Assembly: GCA_023954375.1 (NCBI GenBank)
Contig: JAMLIC010000004.1
Coordinates: 1-64,000, forward strand
Length of the DNA: 64,000 nt
Reading direction: 5' to 3'
Source: Planctomycetota bacterium
GTDB taxonomy: Bacteria; Planctomycetota; J058
Part shown: piece by piece, positions 45,285 through 54,688 of the stretch
Layout of the letters: every line of letters begins with the position of its first letter
How positions within the stretch are numbered: the first letter of the stretch is position 1
Made by a program: the position numbers and the translations under genes
Notes under the pieces: generated by a model
What the model was told of the DNA's origin: nothing
The model's input: only the letters and a program-made list of their open reading frames with translations
Database searches by the model: none

Positions 45285-46388
45285 ATGCCCCCCTGGCCCA
45301 AGATCGACCTGCCGGTCCGGCCGCCGTTCGCCCCCATGGAGGCGAAGCTGGTGGCCCGGCTCCCCGAGGGGGCGCAGTGGCGCTACGAGCCCAAGTGGGA
45401 CGGCTTCCGTGTGCTCGTCTACCGCGACGGCGACGGGGTCGTCCTGCAGTCGAAGGCCGGCCTGCCGCTCGGCCGCTACTTCCCCGAGCTCGAGGAGGCG
45501 ACGCGCCGCCTGCCGCTCGACCGGTTCGTCCTCGACGGCGAGATCGTCGTCCCGACCCCCCGCGACGCGCCGGCCCCGGCGGACGCGCCCACGTCCCGGG
45601 AGGCCGGCGAGCGGCACGACGGCGGCTTCTCGTTTGACGACCTGCTCCTGCGCGTCCATCCGGCGGAGAGCCGTGTCCGCAAGCTCGCCGCGGAGCTGCC
45701 CGCCGCGATCGTCCTGTTCGACGCCCTGGTCGTCGACGGGCGCCCGCTCCTCGGCGCGCCGCTCGACGAGCGGCGCGCCGCGCTCGAGGCCGCGGCGGCG
45801 CGGGCCGCCCTGCCGGGCATCGAGGGGCCCGGCGCCTTCCGGCTCTGCCCGACGTCCACCGACCGGGCGCAGGGGCAGCGCTGGCTCGACACCCCGGGCG
45901 CCGCGGACACCGACGGCGTCGTGGCGAAGCGGCGCGACCTCGACTACCGCGCGGGGGAGCGCGACGGCATGCAGAAGGTCAAGCGTATGCGCTCGGCGGA
46001 CTGCGTCGTGGGCGGGTTCCGCTACGCGTCCAGGGGCGGCCTGGTCGGGTCGCTCCTCCTCGGCCTCTACGACGACGCGGGCCTGCTCCACCACGTCGGC
46101 TTCTGCTCGACCATGCCGCGCAAGGACAAGCCCGAGCTTACCGGGCGGCTGGAGGCGCTCAGGAAGCCCCCGGGCTTCACCGGCCACGCGCCGGGCGGGC
46201 CGTCGCGCTGGGCCACGGAGCGCTCGACGGAGTGGGAGCCGCTCGACCCCGTGCTGGTGGTCGAGGTGCGCTACGACCACTGGAGCGGCGGCCGGTTCCG
46301 CCACGGGACGAAGTTCCTCCGCTGGCGCCCCGACAAGGCGCCGCGGCAGTGCACGTTCGAGCAGGTGGAGCCGCGCCCGGCGGGGTGA
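45285..46388 (+). CDS. ATP-dependent DNA ligase, LigC/LigD-ligase-like
   Basis: 367 residues. Motif I is EPKWDGFR with the adenylated Lys at residue 37. LDGEIVV is motif III, then DGVVAKRRDLDYRAG (motif IV region) and a final VEVRYDHWSGGRFRHGTKFLRWRPDKAPRQC segment, given here in parts, forming the OB domain. It joins nicks in DNA and, as in LigD, could serve non-homologous end joining. It has no polymerase or nuclease domain and no ku gene is nearby, so it resembles stand-alone LigC. It is an odd guest inside a polysaccharide locus. Confidence 0.88.
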   Translation: MPPWPKIDLPVRPPFAPMEAKLVARLPEGAQWRYEPKWDGFRVLVYRDGDGVVLQSKAGLPLGRYFPELEEATRRLPLDRFVLDGEIVVPTPRDAPAPADAPTSREAGERHDGGFSFDDLLLRVHPAESRVRKLAAELPAAIVLFDALVVDGRPLLGAPLDERRAALEAAAARAALPGIEGPGAFRLCPTSTDRAQGQRWLDTPGAADTDGVVAKRRDLDYRAGERDGMQKVKRMRSADCVVGGFRYASRGGLVGSLLLGLYDDAGLLHHVGFCSTMPRKDKPELTGRLEALRKPPGFTGHAPGGPSRWATERSTEWEPLDPVLVVEVRYDHWSGGRFRHGTKFLRWRPDKAPRQCTFEQVEPRPAG

Positions 46389-46440
46389 GAGCACGCCCCG
46401 GCCGCCCATGGGACCCGCCCTCGGCCCGGTCAGGATCGAC

Positions 46441-46516
46441 CGCGGAGGACACGGAGGACGCGGAGGAGAGCTCCCGGAGAGCCACCAGCTCCACGTTCCC
46501 TCCGTGCCCTCCGTGG
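46441..46516. repeat. Inverted repeat of CACGGAGGACGCGGAGG type
   Basis: The left arm GAGGACACGGAGGACGCGG (from 46445) is roughly complementary to the right arm CCTCCGTGCCCTCCGTGG (46499-46516), with about 30 bases between. Its short GAGGACAC unit is shared with the inverted repeat at 14112-14237. It separates two convergent genes (ligase, hypothetical). Confidence 0.65.
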
Positions 46517-46531
46517 TGAGTCCTTGACCCT

Positions 46532-47269
46532 TCATCCCCCGCCCAGCGCCCACGGAACGACGCCCTCGACCACCGCGTCACGCACCCAGGCCGTGCCCCA
46601 GGCGAGGACGGCGTCGTCGAGCCAGCGGCCGATCATCGTGGCGCGGCGACCGGGCTCCGCGGGCGCGGCGACGGGCGCCGCGGCGGGGAGGAAGACGAGG
46701 CGCTCGAGGAGCGCCTCGGGGACCCCCGGGAAGAGCTCGAGGAGGCGGGCGCGCAGCCCGGTGCGGGGGTCGACGGGCGGGAAGCCGGGCCAGGCGAGGC
46801 GCAGGGCGCGCGCGCAGCCCTCGGCCGCGGGCGGGCCGGGGGCGTCGACCCAGGCCTGGACCGCGTCGAGCGCCGCCGCCATGCGCGCGCGCGCGTCGGG
46901 CGGCGGCGCGAGGTCCGCCAGCGCGCGGCGGCCCACGGCGAGCGCGGCGGCGACCGGGACCTCGTCGCCGAAGGCGGCCCACTCGGCCAGCCAGTGATCG
47001 ACGATCCGCATGGCCAGCCACGCGGGGGCGTGCTCCGGGTCGGGCGGCGGGTCGAGCCCGCGCGGCGGGGCGAGCGAGAGCGGCGCCGGCGCGGCGAGCC
47101 CGAGGGCCGCGCGGGCGGGCGCGTGGCCGAGGTAGGCCGCCAGCCGCAGCCGCGCGGGGGCCAGGGCGCCGGCCCGCAGGCGCTCCACGAGCGCCCGGGC
47201 CCGCGCGGCGACGTCGCCCGCGTCGTCGAGCGACGCCCGCTCGCGCGCGCGGCGCCGGGCGTCGCTCAC
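46532..47269 (-). CDS. Hypothetical helical protein
   Basis: 245 residues, almost all helix, rich in Ala, Arg, Pro and Leu. LRLAAYLGHAPARAALGLA is a segment often found in uncharacterised TIGR02996-like or related regulatory proteins of high-GC bacteria. No signal peptide, membrane helix or metal site is seen. It is located 70 bases downstream of the Wzc-like gene on the same strand, so it could be the tail of that operon. Confidence 0.5.
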   Translation of the reverse strand: MSDARRRARERASLDDAGDVAARARALVERLRAGALAPARLRLAAYLGHAPARAALGLAAPAPLSLAPPRGLDPPPDPEHAPAWLAMRIVDHWLAEWAAFGDEVPVAAALAVGRRALADLAPPPDARARMAAALDAVQAWVDAPGPPAAEGCARALRLAWPGFPPVDPRTGLRARLLELFPGVPEALLERLVFLPAAAPVAAPAEPGRRATMIGRWLDDAVLAWGTAWVRDAVVEGVVPWALGGG

Positions 47270-47339
47270 GCGGGTCGCCGGCGATGGTCGTGCGCCGGAG
47301 CGAGCCCGCGGAGACGCGCCGCCCCGACGGGCCGCCCCG

Positions 47340-49511
47340 TCACGCCGACGCCCGCCCGGCGGGCGGCGGCGGGGCGACGGCGTCGGGCACCTGCGGCAGG
47401 ACGACGAAGAACCCGCCCGGGACCGGGTCGCCGCCCGCGGGGCGGGCCGGCGCGTAGCCGTCGTAGCGGAAGGCGGGGTCGTCCTCGGGCGTCACGTCGT
47501 TGAGGACGAGGCCGAGGTTGCGCCCGCCGACCGCCTGGATCTGCTCGAGGCCCTGGCGGACGATGCTGCGCCGGGACGCGCCGACGCGCGCCACGTGGAC
47601 GACGCCGTGGACGTGCCGCGCCAGGAGGCTGGCGTCGGCGAGCGGACGCGCCGGGGGCCCGTCGATCACGACGTGGTCGTAGCGCTCGAGCGCGGTCCGG
47701 AGCAGCGCCTCCAGCTCCGGCCGCAGGAGGACGTCGGCCGGGTTCAGCGGGCACGGGCCGCTGGGGAGGAAGTCGAGCCCGTCGAACTCCGTCTCGCGGA
47801 CGACGTCCTCGAGCGGCGCCTCGCCCACGAGCACGTCCGACAGGCCGTCGTCGCGGTCGTCGAGCACGAGCAGCGGGCGGATGCGCGGGCGCCGCATGTC
47901 GGCCTCGATCAACAGCGTGCGCCCGCCGGTCCGCGCCAGCGCGGTGGCCAGGTTCAGGCTGAAGAAGCTCTTGCCGTCGCCGGCGGCGCCGCTCGTGACC
48001 AGGAGCGCCCCCTGGCGCAGCCCGCCCGAGGCCACGGCGAGGTTCGTGCGGATGAGCCCCAGCGCCTCGGCGGCCCACGACGAGCCGCGCAGGTGCGTGA
48101 GCTCGTCCACGGCCGTCAGGTCGAGGCGCGGCACCTGCCCGAGCAGCGGCACGCCGGTGTCCTCGAGGTCCTCCGGCCGCATGACCTCGTCGTCGAGGTG
48201 GTCCCAGAGCACGAGCCCGAGGAGGCCCATGACGAACACGGCCAGGGCCGCGCCGATCAGGTTCAGCGCGCCCACGCGGGGCTTGGGCTTCGTCGGCGGC
48301 TGGGCCGCGTTGACGACCATCGCCCCGGTGCCGCCGACCGTGCGCGACTCGATCCGCCGCAGCTCGTTGCGGACGATGTCCAGCTCGCGCTCGCAGAACT
48401 CGATCTGGCGGAGCACGGCGCGGTACTGCCCCTCGAGCTGGTTCAGGCTCGAGACCGTGTTGCGCTCGGTGGCGATCAGCTCGCCCAGCTCCCGCTCCTG
48501 CGCGAGCAGGGCCGCCTCGCGCTGGGCGTGCATGGCCATCTGCGCCCGCGCGGCCGCGCTGAGGAGCTCGCGGAAGCCGCGGCGCGCCGACTCGAGCTGG
48601 GCCTCGGCCTCGCGGTACTCGACCAGCTGCTCGAGCTTCTCGGGCGGCACGTGCGCGCGCAGGTTGGCCAGCCGGACGTTGAGCTCGGCGATCAGCTCGC
48701 GCCGGGCCTGGAGCAGCGGGTCGTTGCCGCCGAGGCCGGCCAGCTGCTCGATCTCCGGCGTGTTCGCGATCTGCTGGACGCGCTGCTCGTAGGACGAGCG
48801 CTCCGTCTGGGCCAGCGCCCGCTCGAGCTGGATCGCCGTGAGCCGCCCCTGCAGGTCCTGCGTGCGGACGAGCGGCGACGCGCGCTGGGCGTCGAAGTTG
48901 TGGTATCCGGTGCGCTCGTAGAGGTCCTTCTGGCGCTCCTCCGCCTCGCGCAGCAGCTCCAGCAGCCGCCGCTCGTCGCGGCGCAGCTGCTGCTCGCGCA
49001 GGACCTCGCGCGAGGCCAGGAACTCCTCGCTGAAGGGGATGAACGCGTCCATGAGCGTGTTGACGGCGGCCGCCGACCGCCGCGGGTCGGTCGTGGACGC
49101 CTCGACGTGGATGAGGAAGGTGTCCTTGATGGGCCAGATCGTGAGCGCCGAGAGGAACTCGTCGCGCTGGTCCTGCCGCTCGGGCCCCTCGGCGAGCTCG
49201 TAGCCGAAGGCCTCCATCGCCCGGTCGACCACCACGTGGCTGGTGAGGAGCTGGTGGTGCGTCTCGAACATCGCCATGGCGGCTGGCGAGCGCGGGTCGA
49301 GTCCGGCCGGCGAGAACAGGCCGAGCTGCACCAGGCCCGAGGCGGTGTAGGTCGGCGGCTTCATGAGCGAGAGCGCCGCGAGCGCCGCGACCGCGATCCC
49401 GGACGCCAGGACCGGGATCCAGCCCCGCCGGCGGAACACCGCCAGGACGCGGAGGACGTTGCGGCGCGCGGCCGACGGGTCATCGAGCGGGTCGAGCGAG
49501 GCCTGGCTCAC
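47340..49511 (-). CDS. Wzc-like polysaccharide co-polymerase and tyrosine kinase
   Basis: About 723 residues. The N-terminal Wzz domain has a first membrane helix (about residues 33-50, GWIPVLASGIAVAALAALSL), a long periplasmic coiled coil (about 70-410) and a second helix (about 435-460). The cytoplasmic BY-kinase domain follows: Walker A TSGAAGDGKSFFSLNLA, Walker A' LLIEADMRRPRI and Walker B YDHVVIDGPP. Wzc controls chain length and contacts Wza. The C-terminus carries only two closely spaced Tyr (YDGYAP), fewer than in Escherichia coli Wzc. GTG at 49509-49511 overlaps the Wza stop by four bases. Confidence 0.88.
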   Translation of the reverse strand: MSQASLDPLDDPSAARRNVLRVLAVFRRRGWIPVLASGIAVAALAALSLMKPPTYTASGLVQLGLFSPAGLDPRSPAAMAMFETHHQLLTSHVVVDRAMEAFGYELAEGPERQDQRDEFLSALTIWPIKDTFLIHVEASTTDPRRSAAAVNTLMDAFIPFSEEFLASREVLREQQLRRDERRLLELLREAEERQKDLYERTGYHNFDAQRASPLVRTQDLQGRLTAIQLERALAQTERSSYEQRVQQIANTPEIEQLAGLGGNDPLLQARRELIAELNVRLANLRAHVPPEKLEQLVEYREAEAQLESARRGFRELLSAAARAQMAMHAQREAALLAQERELGELIATERNTVSSLNQLEGQYRAVLRQIEFCERELDIVRNELRRIESRTVGGTGAMVVNAAQPPTKPKPRVGALNLIGAALAVFVMGLLGLVLWDHLDDEVMRPEDLEDTGVPLLGQVPRLDLTAVDELTHLRGSSWAAEALGLIRTNLAVASGGLRQGALLVTSGAAGDGKSFFSLNLATALARTGGRTLLIEADMRRPRIRPLLVLDDRDDGLSDVLVGEAPLEDVVRETEFDGLDFLPSGPCPLNPADVLLRPELEALLRTALERYDHVVIDGPPARPLADASLLARHVHGVVHVARVGASRRSIVRQGLEQIQAVGGRNLGLVLNDVTPEDDPAFRYDGYAPARPAGGDPVPGGFFVVLPQVPDAVAPPPPAGRASA

Positions 49512-50839
49512 CACATGCCCTCCGGGACGAAGATGTGGTCGCCGGGCTGGAGCAGGAACTCGCGCTCGTCGCGGTCGCCGTCGAGCACGTCGTCGACGGG
49601 CACGTCGATCGTGACGCGCCGCCCCTCGTCGCCGCGGCGGAAGATCTTCACGCCGCTCGGCTTGCCGAACTGGGTGAACCACCCGGCCTCGGAGATCGCC
49701 TGGACCGCGGACATGCCGCCGGCGGGGAGGACGAGCGGCCCGTTGTTCTTCACGCCGGGGCCCACGACATAGACCCGCTGCACCTGCGGCACGAACAGGA
49801 CCTGCGCGGGGTCGAGCGGGTCGCCGGGGGCGGCCGGCCGCTCGGCGTCCTCGCTGAAGATCAGCCCCCCGAGCGGGTCGGCCTCGGGGGTGGCGCCGCC
49901 CGCGATGAGGAGGAGCGACGCCACGGTCAGCCCCGGCCGCCACGTGTAGCGCCCCGGCGCCACGACCTCGCCGTAGACGAAGACGTCGGGGAGGCGCGGC
50001 ACGATCAGCTGGTCGCCCGCGAGCAGCCAGGCCTCTCTCCCGGCGAGCTGCGCGTCGACCAGCTCGCGCACGCTGAAGTGGTAGACGACCGGGCCGCTCG
50101 CTCCGCCGGGCGACGGCTTGCCCCGCTGGCGCAGGAGCAGCAGGCGGTCGACGTCCGCGTCGGCGGCGGCGCCGTGGGCGAGCGACAGGAGCTCGTAGAC
50201 GCCCATGGAGCGGTCGAGCGGGAGCGGGTAGACGGTCGTCATCGCCGCCGCGCCCGCCCCGCCCTGCCCGGCGGCGTGCGCGCCCACGCGCCCGATCACC
50301 TCGACGGTGCGCCCGGAGCGCTCGATGAGGCGCACGCTCACCTGGTGCGTGCCGCGCTGGGTGTAGGTGGAGGCGAGCTGCGCCTCGATGCGCGCCGCCA
50401 GCTCCTTCGGCGTCAGGCCGGTCGCGGTGATGAGCTCGACCGGCCCCTCGACCCGGCCGTCCTGGCCGACGGTGCGCAGCCCGCTGAGCTCGGGCAGGGA
50501 CAGGCACGTGACCTGGACCTGGTCGCCCGGCTGCAGCCGGTCCTCGTGGCCGGCGAGGAGCGCCTCGAGCCCGAGCTCCGGCGTCGTGCGCGAGAGCGCG
50601 GCGGCCATCGCATCGAGCTGCGGGGTCGGGCTGGGGACGCCGCTCCGGGCCACCACCTTCGCGTGGGTCCGGCGCGGGTCGGGGCGCGCATCCTCGGGGG
50701 AGAACGCCCGCGGCGGGCCGCCGCCGCAGCCGGCGAGGGCGACGAGCGCCGCCGCGAGGCCCGCGGCGCGGGGGTCGAACTCCCGCGGGAAGGCTCGGCG
50801 CCCGGCATCGGGCGCGCTGGGCGTGGGGGGATGCACCAC
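49508..50839 (-). CDS. Wza-like polysaccharide export lipoprotein (SLBB domains)
   Basis: About 443 residues. A lipobox (AALVALAGC) makes it an outer-membrane lipoprotein. The polysaccharide export (Poly_export) domain, LQPGDQVQVTCLSLPELSG with GPVELITATGLTPKELAARI, comes first; then SLBB segments including DVFVYGEVVAPGRYTWRPGL in short form and VLPAGGMSAVQAISEAGWF. It forms the channel for the finished polymer. Of the tandem GTG codons at 50834-50839 the first has GGAGG seven bases upstream. Upstream frame to 51082 is not similar to anything. It is coupled to the Wzc gene. Confidence 0.85.
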   Translation of the reverse strand: MVHPPTPSAPDAGRRAFPREFDPRAAGLAAALVALAGCGGGPPRAFSPEDARPDPRRTHAKVVARSGVPSPTPQLDAMAAALSRTTPELGLEALLAGHEDRLQPGDQVQVTCLSLPELSGLRTVGQDGRVEGPVELITATGLTPKELAARIEAQLASTYTQRGTHQVSVRLIERSGRTVEVIGRVGAHAAGQGGAGAAAMTTVYPLPLDRSMGVYELLSLAHGAAADADVDRLLLLRQRGKPSPGGASGPVVYHFSVRELVDAQLAGREAWLLAGDQLIVPRLPDVFVYGEVVAPGRYTWRPGLTVASLLLIAGGATPEADPLGGLIFSEDAERPAAPGDPLDPAQVLFVPQVQRVYVVGPGVKNNGPLVLPAGGMSAVQAISEAGWFTQFGKPSGVKIFRRGDEGRRVTIDVPVDDVLDGDRDEREFLLQPGDHIFVPEGMW

Positions 50840-51119
50840 GAGGACACCTCCGGCGTCGACCCCGGCGGCGCGCACGCCACGTGCCGGGGGTGTCCCTCCC
50901 GCCGGGGGGCCTGGCCGCGTGGCGCGCGCGAGACCTCCGAGGGGGACCGCCGGGCGCCCGCGGCGGCGCGGGGTGGGGCGGATTCCGCGCCGCCGGGCGG
51001 TTCCGCCCTGACCTCGCGGGCCTCGCGCCGTCGTGGCGGCGGTCGCGGCCTGGTCCCGGGGTTGCGGCCGGGCGACGACCAACGGTCGCGCTCGTGACTC
51101 GCGACCGGAGGGAGGCGCC

Positions 51120-52172
51120 GTGCGCGTTCTGGTGACGGGTCATCTCGGCTACATCGGCGCGGTCCTCACGCCGATGATGCTGCGCGAGGGGTTCGAGGTC
51201 GTCGGGCTCGACTCCGACCTCTACCGCGCCTGCACCTTCGGCGGCTCGCCGCCCGGCGTGCCGGCGATCATCAAGGACATCCGGGAGGTGACCCGCGCCG
51301 ACCTCGAGGGGTTCGACGCGATCGTCCACCTCGCGGGCCTCTCGAACGACCCGCTGGGCGACCTCGACCCGGCGCTGACCTTCGCGATCAACCACGAGGC
51401 CACGGTCCGCCTCGCCCGCGCCGCCAAGAAGGCCGGCGTGGAGCGCTTCGTCTTCTCGTCGTCGTGCAGCACCTACGGCGCCGCCCAGGACGAGTTCCTC
51501 ACCGAGGAGGCGCCGTTCAACCCGGTGACCCCCTACGGCGAGTCGAAGGTGCTCGCCGAGCGCGACCTGGCCGAGCTGGCCGACTACGGCTTCTCGCCCA
51601 CGTTCCTGCGCAACGCCACGGCCTACGGCATGTCGCCGCGCCTGCGCTTCGACCTCGTGGTCAACAACCTGACGGCCTGGGCCTTCACCACCGGCCGCGT
51701 GCACCTCAAGAGCGACGGCTCCGCCTGGCGCCCGCTCGTGCACGTCGAGGACATCTCGATGGCGTTCGTCGCCGCCCTGCGGGCCCCGCGCGAGCGCGTC
51801 CACAACGAGGCGTTCAACATCGGCCACACCGCCGAGAACTACCGCATCCGGCAGGTGGCCCGGCTCGTGGGCGAGGTCGTGCCGGAGAGCGTGATCGAGA
51901 TGACCCCGGGCGCCTCGGCCGACAAGCGCAACTACTTCGTCAACTGCGAGAAGGCGCAGCGCGTCCTCGACGCGTTCCGCCCCCGCTGGACGGTGAAGAA
52001 GGGGATCGAGGAGCTGCACGCGGCCTACCAGCAGAACGGGCTGCGCCTCGACGAGTTCGAGGGCGACCGCTACCAGCGCGTCGCGCACGTGCGCAAGCTG
52101 ATGGCCGACGGGCGGCTGATGCCCGACCTGCGCTGGCGCGCCGCCGAGCAGGGCGGCCGGGAGGCCGCGTGA
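51120..52172 (+). CDS. NAD-dependent epimerase/dehydratase (extended SDR)
   Basis: 350 residues. [19 protein letters not shown] is the Rossmann TGxxGxxG motif, the catalytic triad is suggested by SSSCSTYG and [10 protein letters not shown] (YxxxK), and [13 protein letters not shown] is usual for nucleotide-sugar enzymes. It probably epimerises or dehydrates a UDP-, GDP- or TDP-sugar for the polysaccharide. GGAGGGAGG precedes GTG at 51120. Its end overlaps the next gene by four bases, so it starts a three-gene sugar-modification operon. The exact substrate cannot be told. Confidence 0.85.
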   Translation: MRVLVTGHLGYIGAVLTPMMLREGFEVVGLDSDLYRACTFGGSPPGVPAIIKDIREVTRADLEGFDAIVHLAGLSNDPLGDLDPALTFAINHEATVRLARAAKKAGVERFVFSSSCSTYGAAQDEFLTEEAPFNPVTPYGESKVLAERDLAELADYGFSPTFLRNATAYGMSPRLRFDLVVNNLTAWAFTTGRVHLKSDGSAWRPLVHVEDISMAFVAALRAPRERVHNEAFNIGHTAENYRIRQVARLVGEVVPESVIEMTPGASADKRNYFVNCEKAQRVLDAFRPRWTVKKGIEELHAAYQQNGLRLDEFEGDRYQRVAHVRKLMADGRLMPDLRWRAAEQGGREAA

Positions 52173-53449
52173 CGCCGGCGCGCGACCAGGCCGGGCGGGC
52201 GGGCGCGTTCGAGGCGCGCTGCCGCGAGGCGCGCTGCCGCTCCTGCGCCTTCCCCGGCCTGAGCCCCGTCCTCGACCTCGGCGACATGCCCCTCTCGGAC
52301 GGGTTCGTCACGCCGGACGAGCTCGACGGCCCGCGCGGCGCGCGGCGCTTCCCGCTCGAGGTGGCCTTCTGCGCCCACTGCTCGCTCGTGCAGATCCTCG
52401 AGACCGTCCCGCCCGAGGTCCTCTTCTGCGACGACTACCCCTACTTCTCCTCGTTCTCCGACTCGTGGCTCGAGCACTGCCGCCGCAGCGCCGAGGCGCT
52501 GATCGAGGAGCGCCACCTCGGGCCCGGGAGCCTCGTCGTCGAGGTGGCCAGCAACGACGGCTACATGCTCAGGAACTTCGTCGCGCGCGGGATCTCGGTC
52601 CTGGGGATCGACCCGGCCGCCGGCCCCGCCCGCGAGGCCGAGCGCCGCGGGATCCGCACCATCTGCGCGTTCTTCGGCCGCGCCCTGGGCGAGGAGCTGA
52701 GGAACCAGGGGCTCCGGGCCGACGTCGTCCTGGGCAACAACGTCCTCGCGCACGTGGCCGACCTCAACGGCTTCGTCCACGGGATCGCCCGCCTGCTCCG
52801 CGAGGAGGGCGTGGCCGTGATCGAGTGCCCCTACGTGGTCGACCTGGTCGAGAAGCGCGAGTTCGACACGATCTACCACGAGCACCTGTGCTACTTCTCG
52901 GTCACGGCGCTCGACGCCCTGTTCTCGCGCCACGGCCTGCACCTGACCCGCGTCGAGCGGCTGCCGACGCACGGCGGGTCGCTCCGGCTCTTCGTGCAGC
53001 TCGTGCCGGCGCCGCGGCCGACGGTCGAGGCGCTGCTCGCCGAGGAGCGGCGCCTCGGCGTGGACGGCGCGGCCTACTACCAGGACTTCGCCGCGCGCGT
53101 GCAGGCCCTGCGCGCCGACCTGCGCGGCATGCTCGACGAGCTGCGGCGGCAGGGGCGGCGGATCGGCGCCTACGGGGCCCCCGCCAAGGGCACGATCCTC
53201 CTCAACTACCTGGGGGTGGACGCGCAGACGGTGGAGCTCGCGGTCGACCGCAACGTGCACAAGCACGGCAAGGTCATCCCCGGCGTCCGCATCCCGATCC
53301 ACCCGACCGAGCGCGTGCTCGAGGGCGACCTCGATCACCTGCTGCTGCTGCCCTGGAACCTCAAGGACGAGGTCCTCGCCCAGCAGGAGCAGTTCCGGCG
53401 GCGCGGCGGCAAGTTCATCGTGCCCCTCCCCACCCCCGAGATCATCTAG
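52169..53449 (+). CDS. Sugar C-methyltransferase, zinc-binding N-terminus
   Basis: 426 residues. A zinc-binding N-terminal domain has CRSCAFPGL, then CAHCSLVQ. The SAM domain is marked by [16 protein letters not shown], a GxxDG variant typical of NovU/TylC3-type C-methyltransferases, plus [10 protein letters not shown] with the active His-Glu-His region. The C-terminal domain, [19 protein letters not shown], is the conserved nucleotide-sugar-associated domain. It methylates a carbon of a deoxysugar keto intermediate, which would give a branched sugar. Coupled to the epimerase by GTGA overlap. Confidence 0.88.
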   Translation: MTPARDQAGRAGAFEARCREARCRSCAFPGLSPVLDLGDMPLSDGFVTPDELDGPRGARRFPLEVAFCAHCSLVQILETVPPEVLFCDDYPYFSSFSDSWLEHCRRSAEALIEERHLGPGSLVVEVASNDGYMLRNFVARGISVLGIDPAAGPAREAERRGIRTICAFFGRALGEELRNQGLRADVVLGNNVLAHVADLNGFVHGIARLLREEGVAVIECPYVVDLVEKREFDTIYHEHLCYFSVTALDALFSRHGLHLTRVERLPTHGGSLRLFVQLVPAPRPTVEALLAEERRLGVDGAAYYQDFAARVQALRADLRGMLDELRRQGRRIGAYGAPAKGTILLNYLGVDAQTVELAVDRNVHKHGKVIPGVRIPIHPTERVLEGDLDHLLLLPWNLKDEVLAQQEQFRRRGGKFIVPLPTPEII

Positions 53450-53458
53450 AGGCGCCCC

Positions 53459-54658
53459 ATGCCCGCCAGCTTCCCCGCCCTCGAGCCCGAGGCGCTCGCC
53501 TGCCCGTGCTGCGGCGCGCAGGGCCTGCAGGCCTTCTACGACGTGCCCCGGGTGCCGGTGAACAGCTGCATCCTGATGGCGACCCGCGAGGAGGCGCTCG
53601 CCTACCCGCGCGGCCACCTGCGGCTGGCGCTCTGCCCCGCGTGCGGCTTCGTCGCGAGCACGCGGTTCGACCCGAAGCTCGAGTACTCCGCCCGCTACGA
53701 GGAGACCCAGGCGTTCTCGGGCACGTTCAACGCGTTCGCGCGGCGCCTGGTCGAGGACCTCGTGGAGCGGCAGGGCGTGCGCGGCAAGACCGTGCTCGAG
53801 ATCGGCTGCGGCAAGGGCGAGTTCCTCGTCCAGCTGTGCGAGGCCGGCGGCAACCGCGGGGTCGGGATCGACCCCGGCTACCGCCCGGAGCGCACCAGGA
53901 CGACCGCGCAGGTGGAGTTCATCCGCGACTTCTACGGCGAGCGCCACGCGGACCTCCAGGCCGACGTGATCGTGTGCCGCCACACGCTCGAGCACATCGA
54001 GCGGCCGCGCGAGCTCATCCGCTCGATCCGCCGCCAGGTCGGCGACCGGCGCGACGTGCTCGTGTTCTTCGAGGTGCCCGACGTCCTGCGGGTCCTGCAG
54101 GAGGGCGCCTTCTGGGACCTCTACCACGAGCACTGCAGCTACTTCACCGCCGGCAGCCTGACGCGCCTCTTCCGCCAGGAGGGCTTCGAGGTGACCGAGC
54201 TGGAGCTGGCGTTCGCGGACCAGTACGTCCTCCTCGCGGCCCGGCCCGCCGACGGGCCGACGGCGCCCGCGCTGCCGCTCGAGCACGACCTCGAGGCGAC
54301 GCGCGCCGCCGTCGCCGCCTTCTCGGACGTGTGCCGGCGGCAGCTCGAGGCCTTCGGCGCGCAGCTCCGGGCGGCGGCCGCCCGCGGCGAGCGGACCGTC
54401 GTGTGGGGCTCGGGCTCCAAGGGGGTGGCGTTCCTGACCACGCTGGGCGACGCCGGGCCGGTCGAGTGCGTGGTGGACGTGAACCCGCACCGGCAGGGGC
54501 GCTTCATGCCGGGCACCGGCCACCCGATCGTCTCGCCCGAGGCGCTCGTGGGGGTGCGGCCCGACCACGTCGTCGTCATGAACCCGATCTACGTCCAGGA
54601 GATCGGGCGCGACCTCGCGCGGCTGGCGCTGACGCCCAGCCTGCGCGCGGCCGCCTGA
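53459..54658 (+). CDS. Second C-methyltransferase-like protein
   Basis: 399 residues. It has the same three-part plan as its upstream neighbour: Cys pairs CPCCG and CPACG in the N-terminal domain, SAM motif I VLEIGCGKGEFLVQL, HTLEHIERPRELI, the active-site region YHEHCSYFT and a C-terminal TVVWGSGSKGVAFLTTLG domain. It is therefore a paralogue, not a copy, since identity is low. Two such enzymes next to each other suggest two branch methyl groups or a further modification of the same sugar. GAGG lies before the ATG. Confidence 0.82.
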   Translation: MPASFPALEPEALACPCCGAQGLQAFYDVPRVPVNSCILMATREEALAYPRGHLRLALCPACGFVASTRFDPKLEYSARYEETQAFSGTFNAFARRLVEDLVERQGVRGKTVLEIGCGKGEFLVQLCEAGGNRGVGIDPGYRPERTRTTAQVEFIRDFYGERHADLQADVIVCRHTLEHIERPRELIRSIRRQVGDRRDVLVFFEVPDVLRVLQEGAFWDLYHEHCSYFTAGSLTRLFRQEGFEVTELELAFADQYVLLAARPADGPTAPALPLEHDLEATRAAVAAFSDVCRRQLEAFGAQLRAAAARGERTVVWGSGSKGVAFLTTLGDAGPVECVVDVNPHRQGRFMPGTGHPIVSPEALVGVRPDHVVVMNPIYVQEIGRDLARLALTPSLRAAA

Positions 54659-54688
54659 GACTCCTGGCGAGCGAGAGGCGGTCGTCGG

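Noticed and set aside
49512..52088. N-terminal extension of the Wzc-like frame to 1582 codons
   Set aside because: The upstream part overlaps the Wza-like and epimerase genes in other frames; only the part from the GTG at 49511 shows family similarity.
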